Positions 42,713-51,783 are shown, counted from the first letter of the stretch. The stretch is DNA of 60,842 nt from Candidatus Flavonifractor merdavium (GCA_019119335.1 DWXF01000043.1:1-60842), one strand, 5' to 3'. Translations and numbers: made by a program. Notes: generated by a model from the letters alone, not told the origin.

Positions 42713-44149
42713 TCAGGGGAGAAGTACCTCGTCCTCGGCGGTCAGACCTTGCAGGATCTCGGTGTACCCGCCGCCGGAGATGCCGGTCTCCACCTCTATT
42801 TCCACAGTCTTTCCGTCCCTCAGAACCTGTACGGTACCGCCGCTGACTGCCTGGGACGGAATCCGAAGGCAGTTTTCCTTCCGATCGGTAATGATGGCTA
42901 CATTGACGTTCATTCCGTCCCGCAGCCCATCGGTGCTGTCCAGCGTCAGCTCCACAGTGTAGTCGGTCACGCCGCCGGAGGTGATGCCGGTGTCGTCGAT
43001 GCGCGCCACTGTGGCAGTGTAGCTTCGGGGCTGTCCGCTGTCGTCGGTAAAGGCCACCTTGGTCTGCTGACCAGGCCAGATGCGCTCAATGTACTGCTCG
43101 TTGATGTCGGCGTGGACGCACAGCTCCTCTGGCTGAGCCAGCACCGCCATGGGGGTGCCCGCCGACGCCAGATCCCCCAGCTTTACCGACCGGGTGAGGA
43201 TCACGCCGTCCACCGGCGCCAGAATGGTGTAATCCGCCCGTTTGGACTGGAGCTGCTCCAGGGAGGTGCGGGCCGATTCCACCGACAGGGAGGCGTTGGT
43301 TACCGCGTTGGTGAGGCTGTCGTTTTTAATGGTCATCACAGTCTGCCCCACGGTGACAGCGGAGCCGGCCTGGATGGGCAGGGTGAGCACCTGCCCGGAT
43401 TGGGTGGCGTAGATGGTCTGTTCAGTGGCGTTGGATACGGTGCCGGATTCCATGCAGACGGCGGAACCCACAGCGGCGGAAGCGGAGTCTCCGCTGAGTA
43501 CTGTGCCTGGATTTTGGAAGGAGAACTCCACATAGACGCCGGTCCGCCCGCCGGACAGGGCGCTGGGGGTGTCGTAAATCCGCTCCACCGTGCCGGTTAC
43601 CGTTTCCGCCCGGTTGGGGAAGGAGATCACCGCGGAGGCCCCCGGCGCAAGAGAGGCGGCATCCTCCACCCAAAAGGGAACAGTGAGCTTCAAATTCTGG
43701 CTGTCCACCACCTGGGCAATGGGACTGCCTGTGGAGACATAATCTCCCACGTGGACATTAACCGCAGTAACGGTGCCGGCGGCGTAGGAGGTTACGGTCA
43801 GGTCGGCGCAGGCAGCCTGTGCCTGACTGAGGGAGGCCTGGGCGCTGTCCAAAGAGAGCGCGGCCTGTTCGATCTGGTCTTCCAGATCTCCGGCATCCAG
43901 CTCATACAGGGTTTGGCCTGCACTTACGGTATCGCCCTCCTCAAAGGAACAGGAGATCACCGTGCCGTTGAACTGGGGTACAATATTGTAATTGTCTCGG
44001 TAAGTGACGGTACCCGTGTCCTCCACTGTGTTTTCCACCGGCCCGGTGTCAGGGAAAACAGTGGCGCGGTCCTTGCCCTCGCCGTTGGAACAGCCAGTCA
44101 GCAGCAGCAGGCCCAGCGTACAGGCCACAGCCTTTTTCCCATACTTCAT
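42713..44149 (-). CDS. Adaptor lipoprotein (HlyD/MacA family)
   Basis: 478 aa from ATG 44149 (GGTGGAG upstream). Lipoprotein signal KYGKKAVACTLGLLLLTGCS with lipobox LTGC. Barrel-sandwich halves GTVISCSFEEGDTVSAGQTL and AAGTVTAVNVHVGDYVSTGS flank a short coiled coil; a second pair, TIYATQSGQVLTLPIQAGSA and LAPVDGVILTRSVKLGDLAS, repeats the pattern, so this adaptor too has two modules. Beta-barrel and membrane-proximal parts follow. Last gene of the ATPase-permease-adaptor operon. The exported substrate is unknown. Confidence 0.9.
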   Translation of the reverse strand: MKYGKKAVACTLGLLLLTGCSNGEGKDRATVFPDTGPVENTVEDTGTVTYRDNYNIVPQFNGTVISCSFEEGDTVSAGQTLYELDAGDLEDQIEQAALSLDSAQASLSQAQAACADLTVTSYAAGTVTAVNVHVGDYVSTGSPIAQVVDSQNLKLTVPFWVEDAASLAPGASAVISFPNRAETVTGTVERIYDTPSALSGGRTGVYVEFSFQNPGTVLSGDSASAAVGSAVCMESGTVSNATEQTIYATQSGQVLTLPIQAGSAVTVGQTVMTIKNDSLTNAVTNASLSVESARTSLEQLQSKRADYTILAPVDGVILTRSVKLGDLASAGTPMAVLAQPEELCVHADINEQYIERIWPGQQTKVAFTDDSGQPRSYTATVARIDDTGITSGGVTDYTVELTLDSTDGLRDGMNVNVAIITDRKENCLRIPSQAVSGGTVQVLRDGKTVEIEVETGISGGGYTEILQGLTAEDEVLLP

Positions 44150-44201
44150 CAGCTCCACCCCTTTTGACCAGGAAACTGTGATATGTTTTATATAACCGGG
44201 C

Positions 44202-46514
44202 TCACTCGACACTTTTCAGCGCGCCCAGCATGTCGATCTCCCGCATTTTCCGTCCGATTACCACATTGACACCCAGGGCGAACAGCATGGTCACGCCGCA
44301 GGACAGGCCGATGGCCTTGGGCGTGATCATCACCTCCAGAGGCATAGAGGTAATGGAGAGGATGAGAAAACGATCCAGGGCGATACCCAGCGGAATGCCC
44401 AGCAGAATACCGGCGGCGGCGAAGATCAGGTTTTCACTCAGCTGAAGCCGCTTGATCTCCCGCTCGTAAAAGCCCAGCACCATCAGCGTGGCCAGGCTGC
44501 GAAGCTGCTCAAAAAAGCTCATGATCCCCAGGTTATAGATGACGATGCAGGCAAGCCCGCCGCCAAAGACGATGAGGATATATACCACCATGGAGGTATT
44601 CTCCATCTTCTCCACCACGGCGGCGGTGACGGTCTCCCGGCTCTGCCAGCCATCCACGAAATCATAGTGGTCCAGCTCTGTCTCCAGGGCGACAGGGTCG
44701 GCGGCGGTCAGGTAGGCCGCCGTTGGGATATATGCCCGGCCCAGGCTCCGCCACAGGCTGCGGCTCACATAGGCTCCGCTGACGCAGCGGTTGACTTCCG
44801 CCACGGTCAGGGTGATATAGCCGTTTTCTCCGGTGAACCGGAGGGTGATGGAATCCCCCTCCGCCAGACCCAGCTCATCCGCCAGCTGTTTTTCCAATAC
44901 CAGTCCCTTCCGGGGAAGGGACAGGGGGGCGGAGGCGTAGGGATCGTACAGGTGAAGGGATACGGCGTCCTCTGCCACTGTCAGGGTGGTGGTGGCCCGC
45001 TGGCTGCTGCTGTACAGCCAGCAGGTGGTGGTCATCTCCAGCTCCGCTCCGGTGACGCCGGGGGCGGAAACCAGCCGGCTATACTGGCGCTCCGTTACCG
45101 AGGTATTCAGACTGACCATCACATCATAGCGGTTCTGATTGCCCGCCAGGGCGTCGGAGTAGGCGTCCATCGAATCCTTAATGGCAAAGGCCATGAACAC
45201 CAGCGCCATGCAGAAGGCGATGCCCACCACACAGGTGAGCATACGTACCTTGTTGCGGAAAGTGTTGCGCAGGATGTATTTCTGGTTGAAGCCTAGTCGC
45301 CGCCACAGGGGGCGGATATGCTCCAGAAAGAGGGAACCGCCGCTTTTGGGGGCCTTAGGGCGCATACATTGGGCGGGGGATTCCTTCAGCAGGGACCGGG
45401 CCACCAGCCAGGCGCTGCCGATGCAGCACAGGGCGGTGAGGCCCAGCGCCTGGCCCCAGGCATGGAAATCGTGGACGATTTCCATGGGGGGCAGGTCACA
45501 GCCGGTGGCGATGGTCCACACAATGAGGGCGGCAATATATTTGCCCAAAAGGGCGCCGATGGGAAAGCCGATCACTACCACCAGCAGCGCGTGGAGCAGG
45601 TAATAGACCAGAATAGTCCGGTCGGAGTACCCCAACGCTTTGAAGGTGCCGATGTCAGAGCGGGCGCTTTCGATGAGTCGGTTCATGGTGCTCACCATCA
45701 TCAGCACCGCGCACAGGAAAAACAGGGTGGGGAAGAAGGTGAGAATGGGAACCAGATTGTTTTTCCCTTCCATCAGGGAGTAGGCCTGCTGATTGTCCTC
45801 CAGAGCCAGAATATTGACCACCTTGCTGCCCAGAACGTCGTCCACGGCGGCGCGCAGCTGCGCTGCGGACATGGCTTCGCTGGTAGTAATGCAGAACTGA
45901 TTGTAGATATGGGGGCCCATGACATCCTGAAGGGTCTCCTCCTGCACATAGGCAAAGCCATACCGGGACAGGTCCGGGGAGGGGGTGGTGGCGTTAACGG
46001 GATAGAGGTATTCCGGATCCTTTCCCACACCGCACACCTGAAGCCGCAGATGGATACCCAGGCCGGTGAGGGTAAGCTCATACCAGTCGCCCACCCGCAG
46101 GCCTCTGGCCTGGGCAAACTGGTCGCTGAGGAAGATCTCCTGACTGTTGGCGGGAAGCCTTCCCTCGGTGATATAGGGGGTATTGATGCTCCAGTCGGCG
46201 GGAATTCCGCAGAGGGAGAGGGTAATGTCGCTGTTGTGACGCTCCTCCGCGTCCAACAGAATCTGGGGCTGCACGCCGGTGATCCCGTTCAATCCCTCCA
46301 GCGCCCGGCAGTCCGCCATGTCCAGCCCCACGCCGGTGAGCCAATAGTCGGCCACATTGTGTTCCGTATAGTAGCGCCCCATGATCCGGTCCACATTGTA
46401 GATGATTCCGTTGAGGCCGGTGTATACCACCACGGCGATCATGGTAATGATGCTCACGGAAATGAGCCGGGAGGCGGTGCGCCGCAGATCCCGGAAAAAA
46501 TTTTTCCAGATCAT
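44202..46514 (-). CDS. ABC transporter permease with two FtsX domains
   Basis: 770 aa from ATG 46514, one nt after the ATPase stop. An N-terminal TM (ISVSIITMIAVVVYTGL), an extracytoplasmic domain, three TMs ending the first FtsX domain (ILTFFPTLFFLCAVLMMVST, then SARSDIGTFKALGYSDRTI), followed by a second TM/extracytoplasmic/TM set (VRMLTCVVGIAFCMALVFM; VYILIVFGGGLACIVIYNLG; FALGVNVVIG). Double-FtsX permeases of this size act alone in lipid, peptide or envelope-stress ABC systems. The companion adaptor suggests export. Confidence 0.92.
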   Translation of the reverse strand: MIWKNFFRDLRRTASRLISVSIITMIAVVVYTGLNGIIYNVDRIMGRYYTEHNVADYWLTGVGLDMADCRALEGLNGITGVQPQILLDAEERHNSDITLSLCGIPADWSINTPYITEGRLPANSQEIFLSDQFAQARGLRVGDWYELTLTGLGIHLRLQVCGVGKDPEYLYPVNATTPSPDLSRYGFAYVQEETLQDVMGPHIYNQFCITTSEAMSAAQLRAAVDDVLGSKVVNILALEDNQQAYSLMEGKNNLVPILTFFPTLFFLCAVLMMVSTMNRLIESARSDIGTFKALGYSDRTILVYYLLHALLVVVIGFPIGALLGKYIAALIVWTIATGCDLPPMEIVHDFHAWGQALGLTALCCIGSAWLVARSLLKESPAQCMRPKAPKSGGSLFLEHIRPLWRRLGFNQKYILRNTFRNKVRMLTCVVGIAFCMALVFMAFAIKDSMDAYSDALAGNQNRYDVMVSLNTSVTERQYSRLVSAPGVTGAELEMTTTCWLYSSSQRATTTLTVAEDAVSLHLYDPYASAPLSLPRKGLVLEKQLADELGLAEGDSITLRFTGENGYITLTVAEVNRCVSGAYVSRSLWRSLGRAYIPTAAYLTAADPVALETELDHYDFVDGWQSRETVTAAVVEKMENTSMVVYILIVFGGGLACIVIYNLGIMSFFEQLRSLATLMVLGFYEREIKRLQLSENLIFAAAGILLGIPLGIALDRFLILSITSMPLEVMITPKAIGLSCGVTMLFALGVNVVIGRKMREIDMLGALKSVE

Positions 46515-46515
46515 G

Positions 46516-47244
46516 CTACCACTCCAGCTCCTGCACCGGTACCGGATTGGGATTTTCCGTAAAGGACTCAATTTTACCGCTTTTCATGCGGATGAGTACG
46601 TCGGCGGTGGGGGCCAGGGCTCCGTTGTGGGTGACCACCACTACCGTCTTTTTACTCTTCTTACACAAGTCGTAGAGCAGGGCCAGAATGGCCTTGCCCG
46701 TCACATAGTCCAGCGCGCCGGTGGGCTCGTCGCACAGCAGCACGTCGGGATTTTTGGCCAGCGCCCGGGCAATGGCGCCCCGCTGCTGTTCGCCGCCGGA
46801 ACACTGGGCGGGGAAGTTGCCCAGCCGGTCGCCCAACCCCACCATGTCCAGCACCTGTCTGGCGTCCAGGGGATTTTTGCAGATCTGGCTGGCCAGCTCC
46901 ACATTTTCCAGTACCGTCAAGTTGGGCATCAGGTTGTAAAACTGGAACACAAAGCCGATGCTCTCCCTCCGGTACTGGGTGAGCTGCTTCTTGTTGAAGC
47001 TGGAGATCTCTTTATTATTCACAGTTACCAATCCGGAGGTAGGGGAGTCCATCCCGCCCAGAATGTTGAGCACCGTGGACTTGCCTGCGCCGCTGGCGCC
47101 CAGGATGATGGTGTACTTCCCTTCCGGGATGGAAAAGCTCACATCGTCTACCGCACGAATGGTGGTTCTGCCCATGACATACTCCCGCACCACGTGTTCC
47201 AAACGCACTCCGGACACAAACCCCACCCCTTCCAACGGTTGCAT
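46516..47244 (-). CDS. ABC transporter ATP-binding protein
   Basis: 242 aa. Walker [19 protein letters not shown]-loop [16 protein letters not shown], signature [16 protein letters not shown] (Cys replaces the usual Leu), Walker [14 protein letters not shown]-loop VVTHN (Asn in place of the common Asp after His). ATPase of the following FtsX permease. The ATG at 47244 has no clear Shine-Dalgarno and sits only ~13 nt from the predicted transcript start, so a GTG near 47217 or 47208 could be the real start. Confidence 0.92.
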   Translation of the reverse strand: MQPLEGVGFVSGVRLEHVVREYVMGRTTIRAVDDVSFSIPEGKYTIILGASGAGKSTVLNILGGMDSPTSGLVTVNNKEISSFNKKQLTQYRRESIGFVFQFYNLMPNLTVLENVELASQICKNPLDARQVLDMVGLGDRLGNFPAQCSGGEQQRGAIARALAKNPDVLLCDEPTGALDYVTGKAILALLYDLCKKSKKTVVVVTHNGALAPTADVLIRMKSGKIESFTENPNPVPVQELEW

Positions 47245-47263
47245 TTTTAGCTAATTTGTCTAT

Positions 47264-47293
47264 ATTATAGCGGTTCTGTCATTCCTCCGTCAA
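47264..47293 (-). promoter_or_regulatory. Promoter of the second exporter operon
   Basis: -35 TTGACG (47293-47288), 18-nt spacer, -10 TATAAT (47269-47264). Confidence 0.7.
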
Positions 47294-47307
47294 GGCGGGC
47301 GGGTATA

Positions 47308-47341
47308 GAAAAGCAGCCTGCCTTTTCGGGCAGGCTGCTGT
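47308..47341 (-). terminator. Terminator of pyrG
   Basis: Stem AGCAGCCTGCC/GGCAGGCTGCT with a short loop, then TTTTC on the minus strand, 20 nt after the pyrG stop. Confidence 0.85.
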
Positions 47342-47360
47342 GTTTGTAACCGTTGCCGAA

Positions 47361-48974
47361 CTAATTTGTTTTGGGTGCTTTCTCCAGCGCGGCGGAGACA
47401 AAACCGTGAAACAGGGGATGGGGCCGGTTGGGCCGGCTCTTAAACTCCGGATGGAACTGAACGCCCAGGAAGAAGGGGTGATCCCGCAGCTCCACCGCCT
47501 CCACCAGGCGGCTGTCGGGAGAGGTGCCGCTGAGGACCAGCCCGGCCTGCTCCAGCTGGCGGCGGTAGTCGTTGTTGAACTCATAGCGGTGACGGTGGCG
47601 CTCCTGGATCAGGAGCTGGCCGTAACACCGCTCCAGCAGGGTGTCCGGTCGCACCTGACAGGGCCAGCTGCCCAGACGGAGGGTGCCTCCCTTGTCGATG
47701 CTGTTGCTCTGACCGGGCATAAAGTCGATGACCTTATAAGGGCAGTCCGGGTCCAACTCCCCAGAGGCGGCTCCGGTGAGACCGGCAACGTTTCTGGCAA
47801 ATTCTATGACCGCGATCTGCATGCCCAGACAGATGCCCAGATAGGGGATCCTGTGGGTTCGGGCGTATTGAGCGGCCAGCACCATACCCTCAATCCCGCG
47901 GCTGCCGAAGCCGCCGGGCACCAGGATGCCATCCGCACCGGACAGAACCTGCTCACAGTTCTCCGGAGTCAGGGTTTCAGAGTCGATCCAGCGGATGTCC
48001 ACACGGGCGTGCAGCCCGTAGCCCGCGTGGCGCAGCGCCTCGGCCACAGACAGATAGGCGTCGTGGAGCTGGATGTATTTTCCCACCAGGGCAATGCTTA
48101 CCGAGCGGTCCTGCCGCCCCATTTGCTCCACCAGCTCCTGCCATTCGGTGAGGTCGGGCGCTGGGGTGTTCAGGCACAGCTGGCGGCATACGACATCGGA
48201 AAAATGGGCCTGCTCCAGCATCAGCGGGGCCTGGTACAGGTTTGGCAGGGTGACATTTTCGATCACGCAGTCCCGGCTCACGCCGCAGAAGCCGGAAATT
48301 TTCTCAAAAATACTCTCATCCCGGATGGGCTCGTCACACCGCAGCACGATCAGGTCAGGGGAGATGCCGAAGCCCTGGAGCTCCTTTACCGAGTGCTGGG
48401 TGGGCTTGGATTTGTGCTCGCCGGAGGCCCGCAGATAGGGCACCAGCGTCACATGGATAAACAAGGCGTTGTCCCGGCCGACCTCCCGCCCTACCTGGCG
48501 GATAGCCTCCAGAAAGGGCTGGCTCTCCATATCGCCGGTGGTGCCGCCGATCTCGGTGATCACCACGTCGGCGCTGGTTTTCCGGCCCACGTTGTAAATA
48601 AATCGTTTGATCTCGTCGGTGATGTGGGGGATAGTCTGTACGGTGCCGCCCAGATATTCGCCCCGGCGTTCCTTGGCTATGACGTTGGCATATACCCGGC
48701 CGGTGGTCAGGTTGGAGTATTGGTTCAGGTCCTCGTCAATAAACCGCTCGTAATGACCCAGGTCCAGGTCGGTTTCCGCTCCGTCCTCGGTGACGAATAC
48801 CTCACCGTGCTGATAGGGGCTCATGGTGCCCGGGTCCACGTTGATATAGGGGTCCAGCTTTTGGGCGGCAACCTTCAGTCCCCTGGCTTTCAGCAGACGG
48901 CCCAGGGAGGCAGCGGTGATCCCCTTGCCCAGACCGGACACCACGCCGCCGGTTACAAAAATATATTTCGTCAC
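47361..48974 (-). CDS. pyrG: CTP synthase
   Basis: 537 aa from GTG 48974 (GGAAGGAG 7 nt upstream). Synthetase domain: [57 protein letters not shown]. Glutaminase domain: [13 protein letters not shown], catalytic Cys in [18 protein letters not shown], and [11 protein letters not shown] for the His/Glu pair. It aminates UTP to CTP. Monocistronic, with its own promoter, leader hairpin and terminator. Confidence 0.97.
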   Translation of the reverse strand: MTKYIFVTGGVVSGLGKGITAASLGRLLKARGLKVAAQKLDPYINVDPGTMSPYQHGEVFVTEDGAETDLDLGHYERFIDEDLNQYSNLTTGRVYANVIAKERRGEYLGGTVQTIPHITDEIKRFIYNVGRKTSADVVITEIGGTTGDMESQPFLEAIRQVGREVGRDNALFIHVTLVPYLRASGEHKSKPTQHSVKELQGFGISPDLIVLRCDEPIRDESIFEKISGFCGVSRDCVIENVTLPNLYQAPLMLEQAHFSDVVCRQLCLNTPAPDLTEWQELVEQMGRQDRSVSIALVGKYIQLHDAYLSVAEALRHAGYGLHARVDIRWIDSETLTPENCEQVLSGADGILVPGGFGSRGIEGMVLAAQYARTHRIPYLGICLGMQIAVIEFARNVAGLTGAASGELDPDCPYKVIDFMPGQSNSIDKGGTLRLGSWPCQVRPDTLLERCYGQLLIQERHRHRYEFNNDYRRQLEQAGLVLSGTSPDSRLVEAVELRDHPFFLGVQFHPEFKSRPNRPHPLFHGFVSAALEKAPKTN

Positions 48975-48992
48975 AATAAGACTCCTTCCCCT

Positions 48993-49038
48993 GAAAATAG
49001 ACAGAGAGGCCCCGAATATCCTTCGGGACCTCTCTGTC
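48993..49038 (-). promoter_or_regulatory. Terminator-like hairpin in the pyrG leader (candidate attenuator)
   Basis: GACAGAGAGG.CCCGAA pairs with TTCGGG.CCTCTCTGTC (16 bp, one mismatch; 49000-49038), followed on the minus strand by TATTTTC, lying between promoter and gene. Confidence 0.75.
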
Positions 49039-49052
49039 CTGCAACGCACCTT

Positions 49053-49081
49053 ATCTTACCTCTTGTTTTGCAGGATGTCAA
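49053..49081 (-). promoter_or_regulatory. Promoter of pyrG
   Basis: -35 TTGACA (49081-49076), 17-nt spacer, -10 TAAGAT (49058-49053). The initial transcript would start near AAGGTGC. Confidence 0.8.
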
Positions 49082-49110
49082 CCGGAAACATGCAAAACCG
49101 GAGGAGAAAT

Positions 49111-49251
49111 TCAGCGGCCGCACGTCCGAAGCAGGCGGCGCAGCTCCCTGCCGCCAGAGCTGCGGGGATGGGCGGCGGCGCGGAAAAAGGCCAGAGGATT
49201 GGCGCAGAATAGCGCCGCGCAGATACCAACCCGGCAGAAAAAGCGTCTCAT
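49111..49251 (-). CDS. Possible small membrane-associated protein
   Basis: 46 aa, hydrophobic N-terminal half (FFCRVGICAALFCANPLAFF) with three Cys, basic C-terminal half. ATG 49251 has GGAGG 6 nt upstream, and a TATACT (49275-49270) lies just upstream. No family recognised. In the 48975-49440 gap the rest is the pyrG promoter and leader and the leader of the next plus-strand gene. Confidence 0.3.
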   Translation of the reverse strand: MRRFFCRVGICAALFCANPLAFFRAAAHPRSSGGRELRRLLRTCGR

Positions 49252-49440
49252 AGCCCACCTCCGCCGTCCAGTATAACGCGGCGGACAGGTGTGTTTTGCT
49301 GAACGATGTCGAAGAAGCGGGAAAGATTTTAGGTAGTCTTTACCATATCTTGATAGAAAGCGTGCCTGAAATTTGCTATCCTCAAAGCGGTGGCGGCAAG
49401 GCCGACTGCCAATCCATATAGGAGGAAAGGGGTTTTTCTT

Positions 49441-49635
49441 GTGATTCCCTGTCAAAAGAGCTGTTCAGCCTATTGTGAAGGCTGCCATAAGAGCTGTGCG
49501 GAGTGGAGACAGTTTCAGACCCGGCTGCGGGAGGAGCGGCAGGCCAAGAAGGACTACCTGAACTATTATAACGAGTTGTGCGGGGCGGTGACCCGCCAGT
49601 TCCGGGCCATCGGGGCCTATTGCGGGGCCCACTGA
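49441..49635 (+). CDS. Small Cys-rich protein (CxxxCxxYCxGC motif)
   Basis: 64 aa from GTG 49441 (AAAGGGG 9 nt upstream). N-terminal cluster IPCQKSCSAYCEGCHKSC has five Cys plus His, a likely zinc or iron-sulfur site, followed by a charged helix (FQTRLREERQAKKDYLNYYN). I recall similar short proteins in Oscillospiraceae genomes and their prophages, but give no family name. Monocistronic with a clear terminator. Confidence 0.7.
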   Translation: MIPCQKSCSAYCEGCHKSCAEWRQFQTRLREERQAKKDYLNYYNELCGAVTRQFRAIGAYCGAH

Positions 49636-49671
49636 AAACGCGGAGGCCTCTGCGAAAAAACTATATCTTGG

Positions 49672-49707
49672 AAGCGTCTCCGCCTGTTGGGCGGAGACGC
49701 TTTTTTA
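49672..49707 (+). terminator. Terminator of the small Cys-rich gene
   Basis: Stem AAGCGTCTCCGCC/GGCGGAGACGCTT, loop TGTTG, then TTTT. Confidence 0.88.
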
Positions 49708-49740
49708 GCCAAATGATTTGTTGGAAAAAAGAAAATTTTT

Positions 49741-49770
49741 TGCAACTATCCAGGAAGGACGGGAGTCTTA
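49741..49770 (+). promoter_or_regulatory. ECF-type promoter before the sigma factor gene
   Basis: TGCAACTATC (49741-49750) with the AAC core of ECF -35 elements, then GTCTTA (49765-49770) 18 nt later. The form fits autoregulation by the ECF factor downstream. Confidence 0.5.
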
Positions 49771-49796
49771 TGATGTAGAAAGGAGGTCGTGACAGG

Positions 49797-50297
49797 ATGC
49801 AGCTGCGGGCAGACAGAGAACTGACGGATGAGGAGTTCCTCAGGTTGATTGAGGTGAAAAGCGACTCATTTTATCGTGTGGCCTACGGATATGTACATAA
49901 CGCCGAGGACGCCAAGGATATCGTCCAGGATGCAGTCTGCAAAGCCTATGTGGGAAAAGCGAGCCTGAAGGATCAGGAGAAGTTTTACCCCTGGTTCTAT
50001 CGGATCCTGGCCCATACGGCTTCCTCCTTTTTGCGCCGGCACGCACGGAAGGCTGTCTGGTATGACGAGCTGCTGGAGCCGCTGGACCAGGAGGAGCATT
50101 GGGGCGACGCACTTTGGGTCAGGGATTCGCTGGACGGGGTGGAGCACAAGAGCCGTACGGTCATTATTCTGAAAATCTATGAGAATATGACCTTTGCGGA
50201 AATCGCGCAGATCCTCAAAAAGTCGGAAAACAGCGTAAAATCCTTATATTATCGCGGTTTGAGGACCATGCGGGAAAGGATGCGGGTGTATGGATAG
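49797..50297 (+). CDS. ECF-family RNA polymerase sigma factor
   Basis: 166 aa. Sigma-70 region 2 (FYRVAYGYVHNAEDAKDIVQDA with KFYPWFYRILAHTASSFLR) and region 4.2 (VIILKIYENMTFAEIAQILK, NSVKSLYYRGLRTMRERM) without region 3. Typical ECF length. AAAGGAGG 12 nt before ATG. Its end overlaps the downstream anti-sigma-like gene by 8 nt, as usual for a sigma/anti-sigma pair. Confidence 0.92.
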   Translation: MQLRADRELTDEEFLRLIEVKSDSFYRVAYGYVHNAEDAKDIVQDAVCKAYVGKASLKDQEKFYPWFYRILAHTASSFLRRHARKAVWYDELLEPLDQEEHWGDALWVRDSLDGVEHKSRTVIILKIYENMTFAEIAQILKKSENSVKSLYYRGLRTMRERMRVYG

Positions 50298-51411
50298 AGA
50301 CTGGGAGATATCGGTGGAGATTCCCGCTGATCTGGCAGAGGTACTCCGGCAGGGTATGTGCCGGGGAAAGGAGATAGCGGCCCGGCGGGCCAGACGGAGA
50401 CGGATGGCTGCACGCACAGCCTGCTCCTTTCTGCTGGTGCTGACGATTTTTGCAGGCGGCGTCCGGTTTTCTCCGGCCTTTGCCGCAGCGATACGGGAGC
50501 TGCCTGTGGTGGGTCAGCTGGTGCGGGTGTTTGAGAAGAACCAGCCTTTGGCCCAGGGCGGCGTCCGGGGCGAAGAGGGAGTGGCTGTGCTGACCATGGA
50601 GCGCAGCGGCGACAGGGAGCAGATCCGGCTGGACTTCCGGCAGGCGGACGCGGCCCTGTATCAGGCGGAGTTTTCCTCTTACCCCAAAACTGTCACCATC
50701 ACTCTGCCCGGAACAGGAGGAGTAGAGGTGCTCTCGGAGATTTCCCGGGCCAGAGATACCAGTCAGTACATCAAGTCGGTCTGTCAGCTGCCCACCAGTA
50801 CCGGCGATACCACGTCGATACAGCTGGAGCTGGAGAGCGACGCCGATGTGCAGATTCAGGAATACCGGGATCCCGGCAGCCTGGTGATTGAGCTCACCCC
50901 GGCGGCGATCCAGCTGGATACAGTTTACTCTGTGCGAACGCTGTCCTTTGATGCGGATGGGTTCCAGCAGGCGGCCAGCGGCTACAACGCTTCTGGTACC
51001 CGGGTTCTGCGGGACGAGCAAGGGAAATTTTTCCTGGAGTTTGGACAGGAGACAACCGTGGAGCAGGCGGAGGCCCGGCGGCTCATGCTGCAGGGAGACG
51101 TGATCGTGGAGGCGCGCACGGGCAACGATGTGCCGGTGTGTTTCCCCACCATGGAGGCCTATGAGAGCAGCTGCTTTTTGGACCAGTATTATCAGCTGTT
51201 GCTTCAGTCAGACCGGGTGGAACCTGTGCTGGACTTTATGGATTTCCATTTTGCGAATGCCAGCGATGAGGAGCGGGACACCATGCTGCGGGGGCTGGCA
51301 GGGTTGCTTCAGGACTATGAGGAAGAGGTGGACTGGGACAGGGTATTTGCCTTTTACCAGACAGCCGGAATAGAGCCGCCGGAGGAGTTCCAGCGGCAAG
51401 TTCAGCCATAA
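50290..51411 (+). CDS. Membrane protein, probable anti-sigma factor (DUF4179-like N-terminus)
   Basis: 373 aa. A ~35-residue cytoplasmic part, then one TM (TACSFLLVLTIFAGGVRFSP, about 44-63), then FAAAIRELPVVGQLVRVFEK, a pattern seen in DUF4179-type anti-sigma proteins. The large outside part has beta-strand-rich segments (EQIRLDFRQADAALYQAEFS; SLVIELTPAAIQ) somewhat like AMIN domains. No zinc-binding HxxxCxxC motif is present. It is coupled to the ECF sigma gene, which supports an anti-sigma role. Confidence 0.75.
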   Translation: MDRDWEISVEIPADLAEVLRQGMCRGKEIAARRARRRRMAARTACSFLLVLTIFAGGVRFSPAFAAAIRELPVVGQLVRVFEKNQPLAQGGVRGEEGVAVLTMERSGDREQIRLDFRQADAALYQAEFSSYPKTVTITLPGTGGVEVLSEISRARDTSQYIKSVCQLPTSTGDTTSIQLELESDADVQIQEYRDPGSLVIELTPAAIQLDTVYSVRTLSFDADGFQQAASGYNASGTRVLRDEQGKFFLEFGQETTVEQAEARRLMLQGDVIVEARTGNDVPVCFPTMEAYESSCFLDQYYQLLLQSDRVEPVLDFMDFHFANASDEERDTMLRGLAGLLQDYEEEVDWDRVFAFYQTAGIEPPEEFQRQVQP

Positions 51412-51436
51412 ATTAGAAAAAGGAAGGTAACGTATC

Positions 51437-51778
51437 ATGAAACGAATTGCTTGCATGGCCCTGGCCCTGATGGTGACGGGCCTGTCCCTGACCGGATGCG
51501 GCGCCAAGGGAGGCGGAACAAACCAGCCTCCGGCCAGCAGTCAGCCCACCGTCACGGAGGAAAAAACGGAGAGCAAGGTGGTCCATGGCGTGATCAATCG
51601 GATTGACAACTATTTGGTTTTGCTCACCGATGACGGCGAGTATCAAACTATGGAGTATGGTGAGGGCGTGACGATGGACGGCTTTACCGAGGGTGACAAG
51701 GTGGACGTGTCCTACACCGGGGAGCTGGGCGTAGATGGCACTTACCCCGTGATCACCGCCATTACCAAGAGCGAATAA
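51437..51778 (+). CDS. Small lipoprotein downstream of the ECF pair
   Basis: 113 aa, signal KRIACMALALMVTGLSLTGCG with lipobox LTGC (Cys 21), a linker rich in Pro/Ser/Gln/Thr, then a small beta domain (HGVINRIDNYLVLLTDDGEY, DKVDVSYTGELG) of OB-like look. 25 nt after the anti-sigma gene, likely the same operon. Function unknown. Confidence 0.8.
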   Translation: MKRIACMALALMVTGLSLTGCGAKGGGTNQPPASSQPTVTEEKTESKVVHGVINRIDNYLVLLTDDGEYQTMEYGEGVTMDGFTEGDKVDVSYTGELGVDGTYPVITAITKSE

Positions 51779-51783
51779 AAGAC

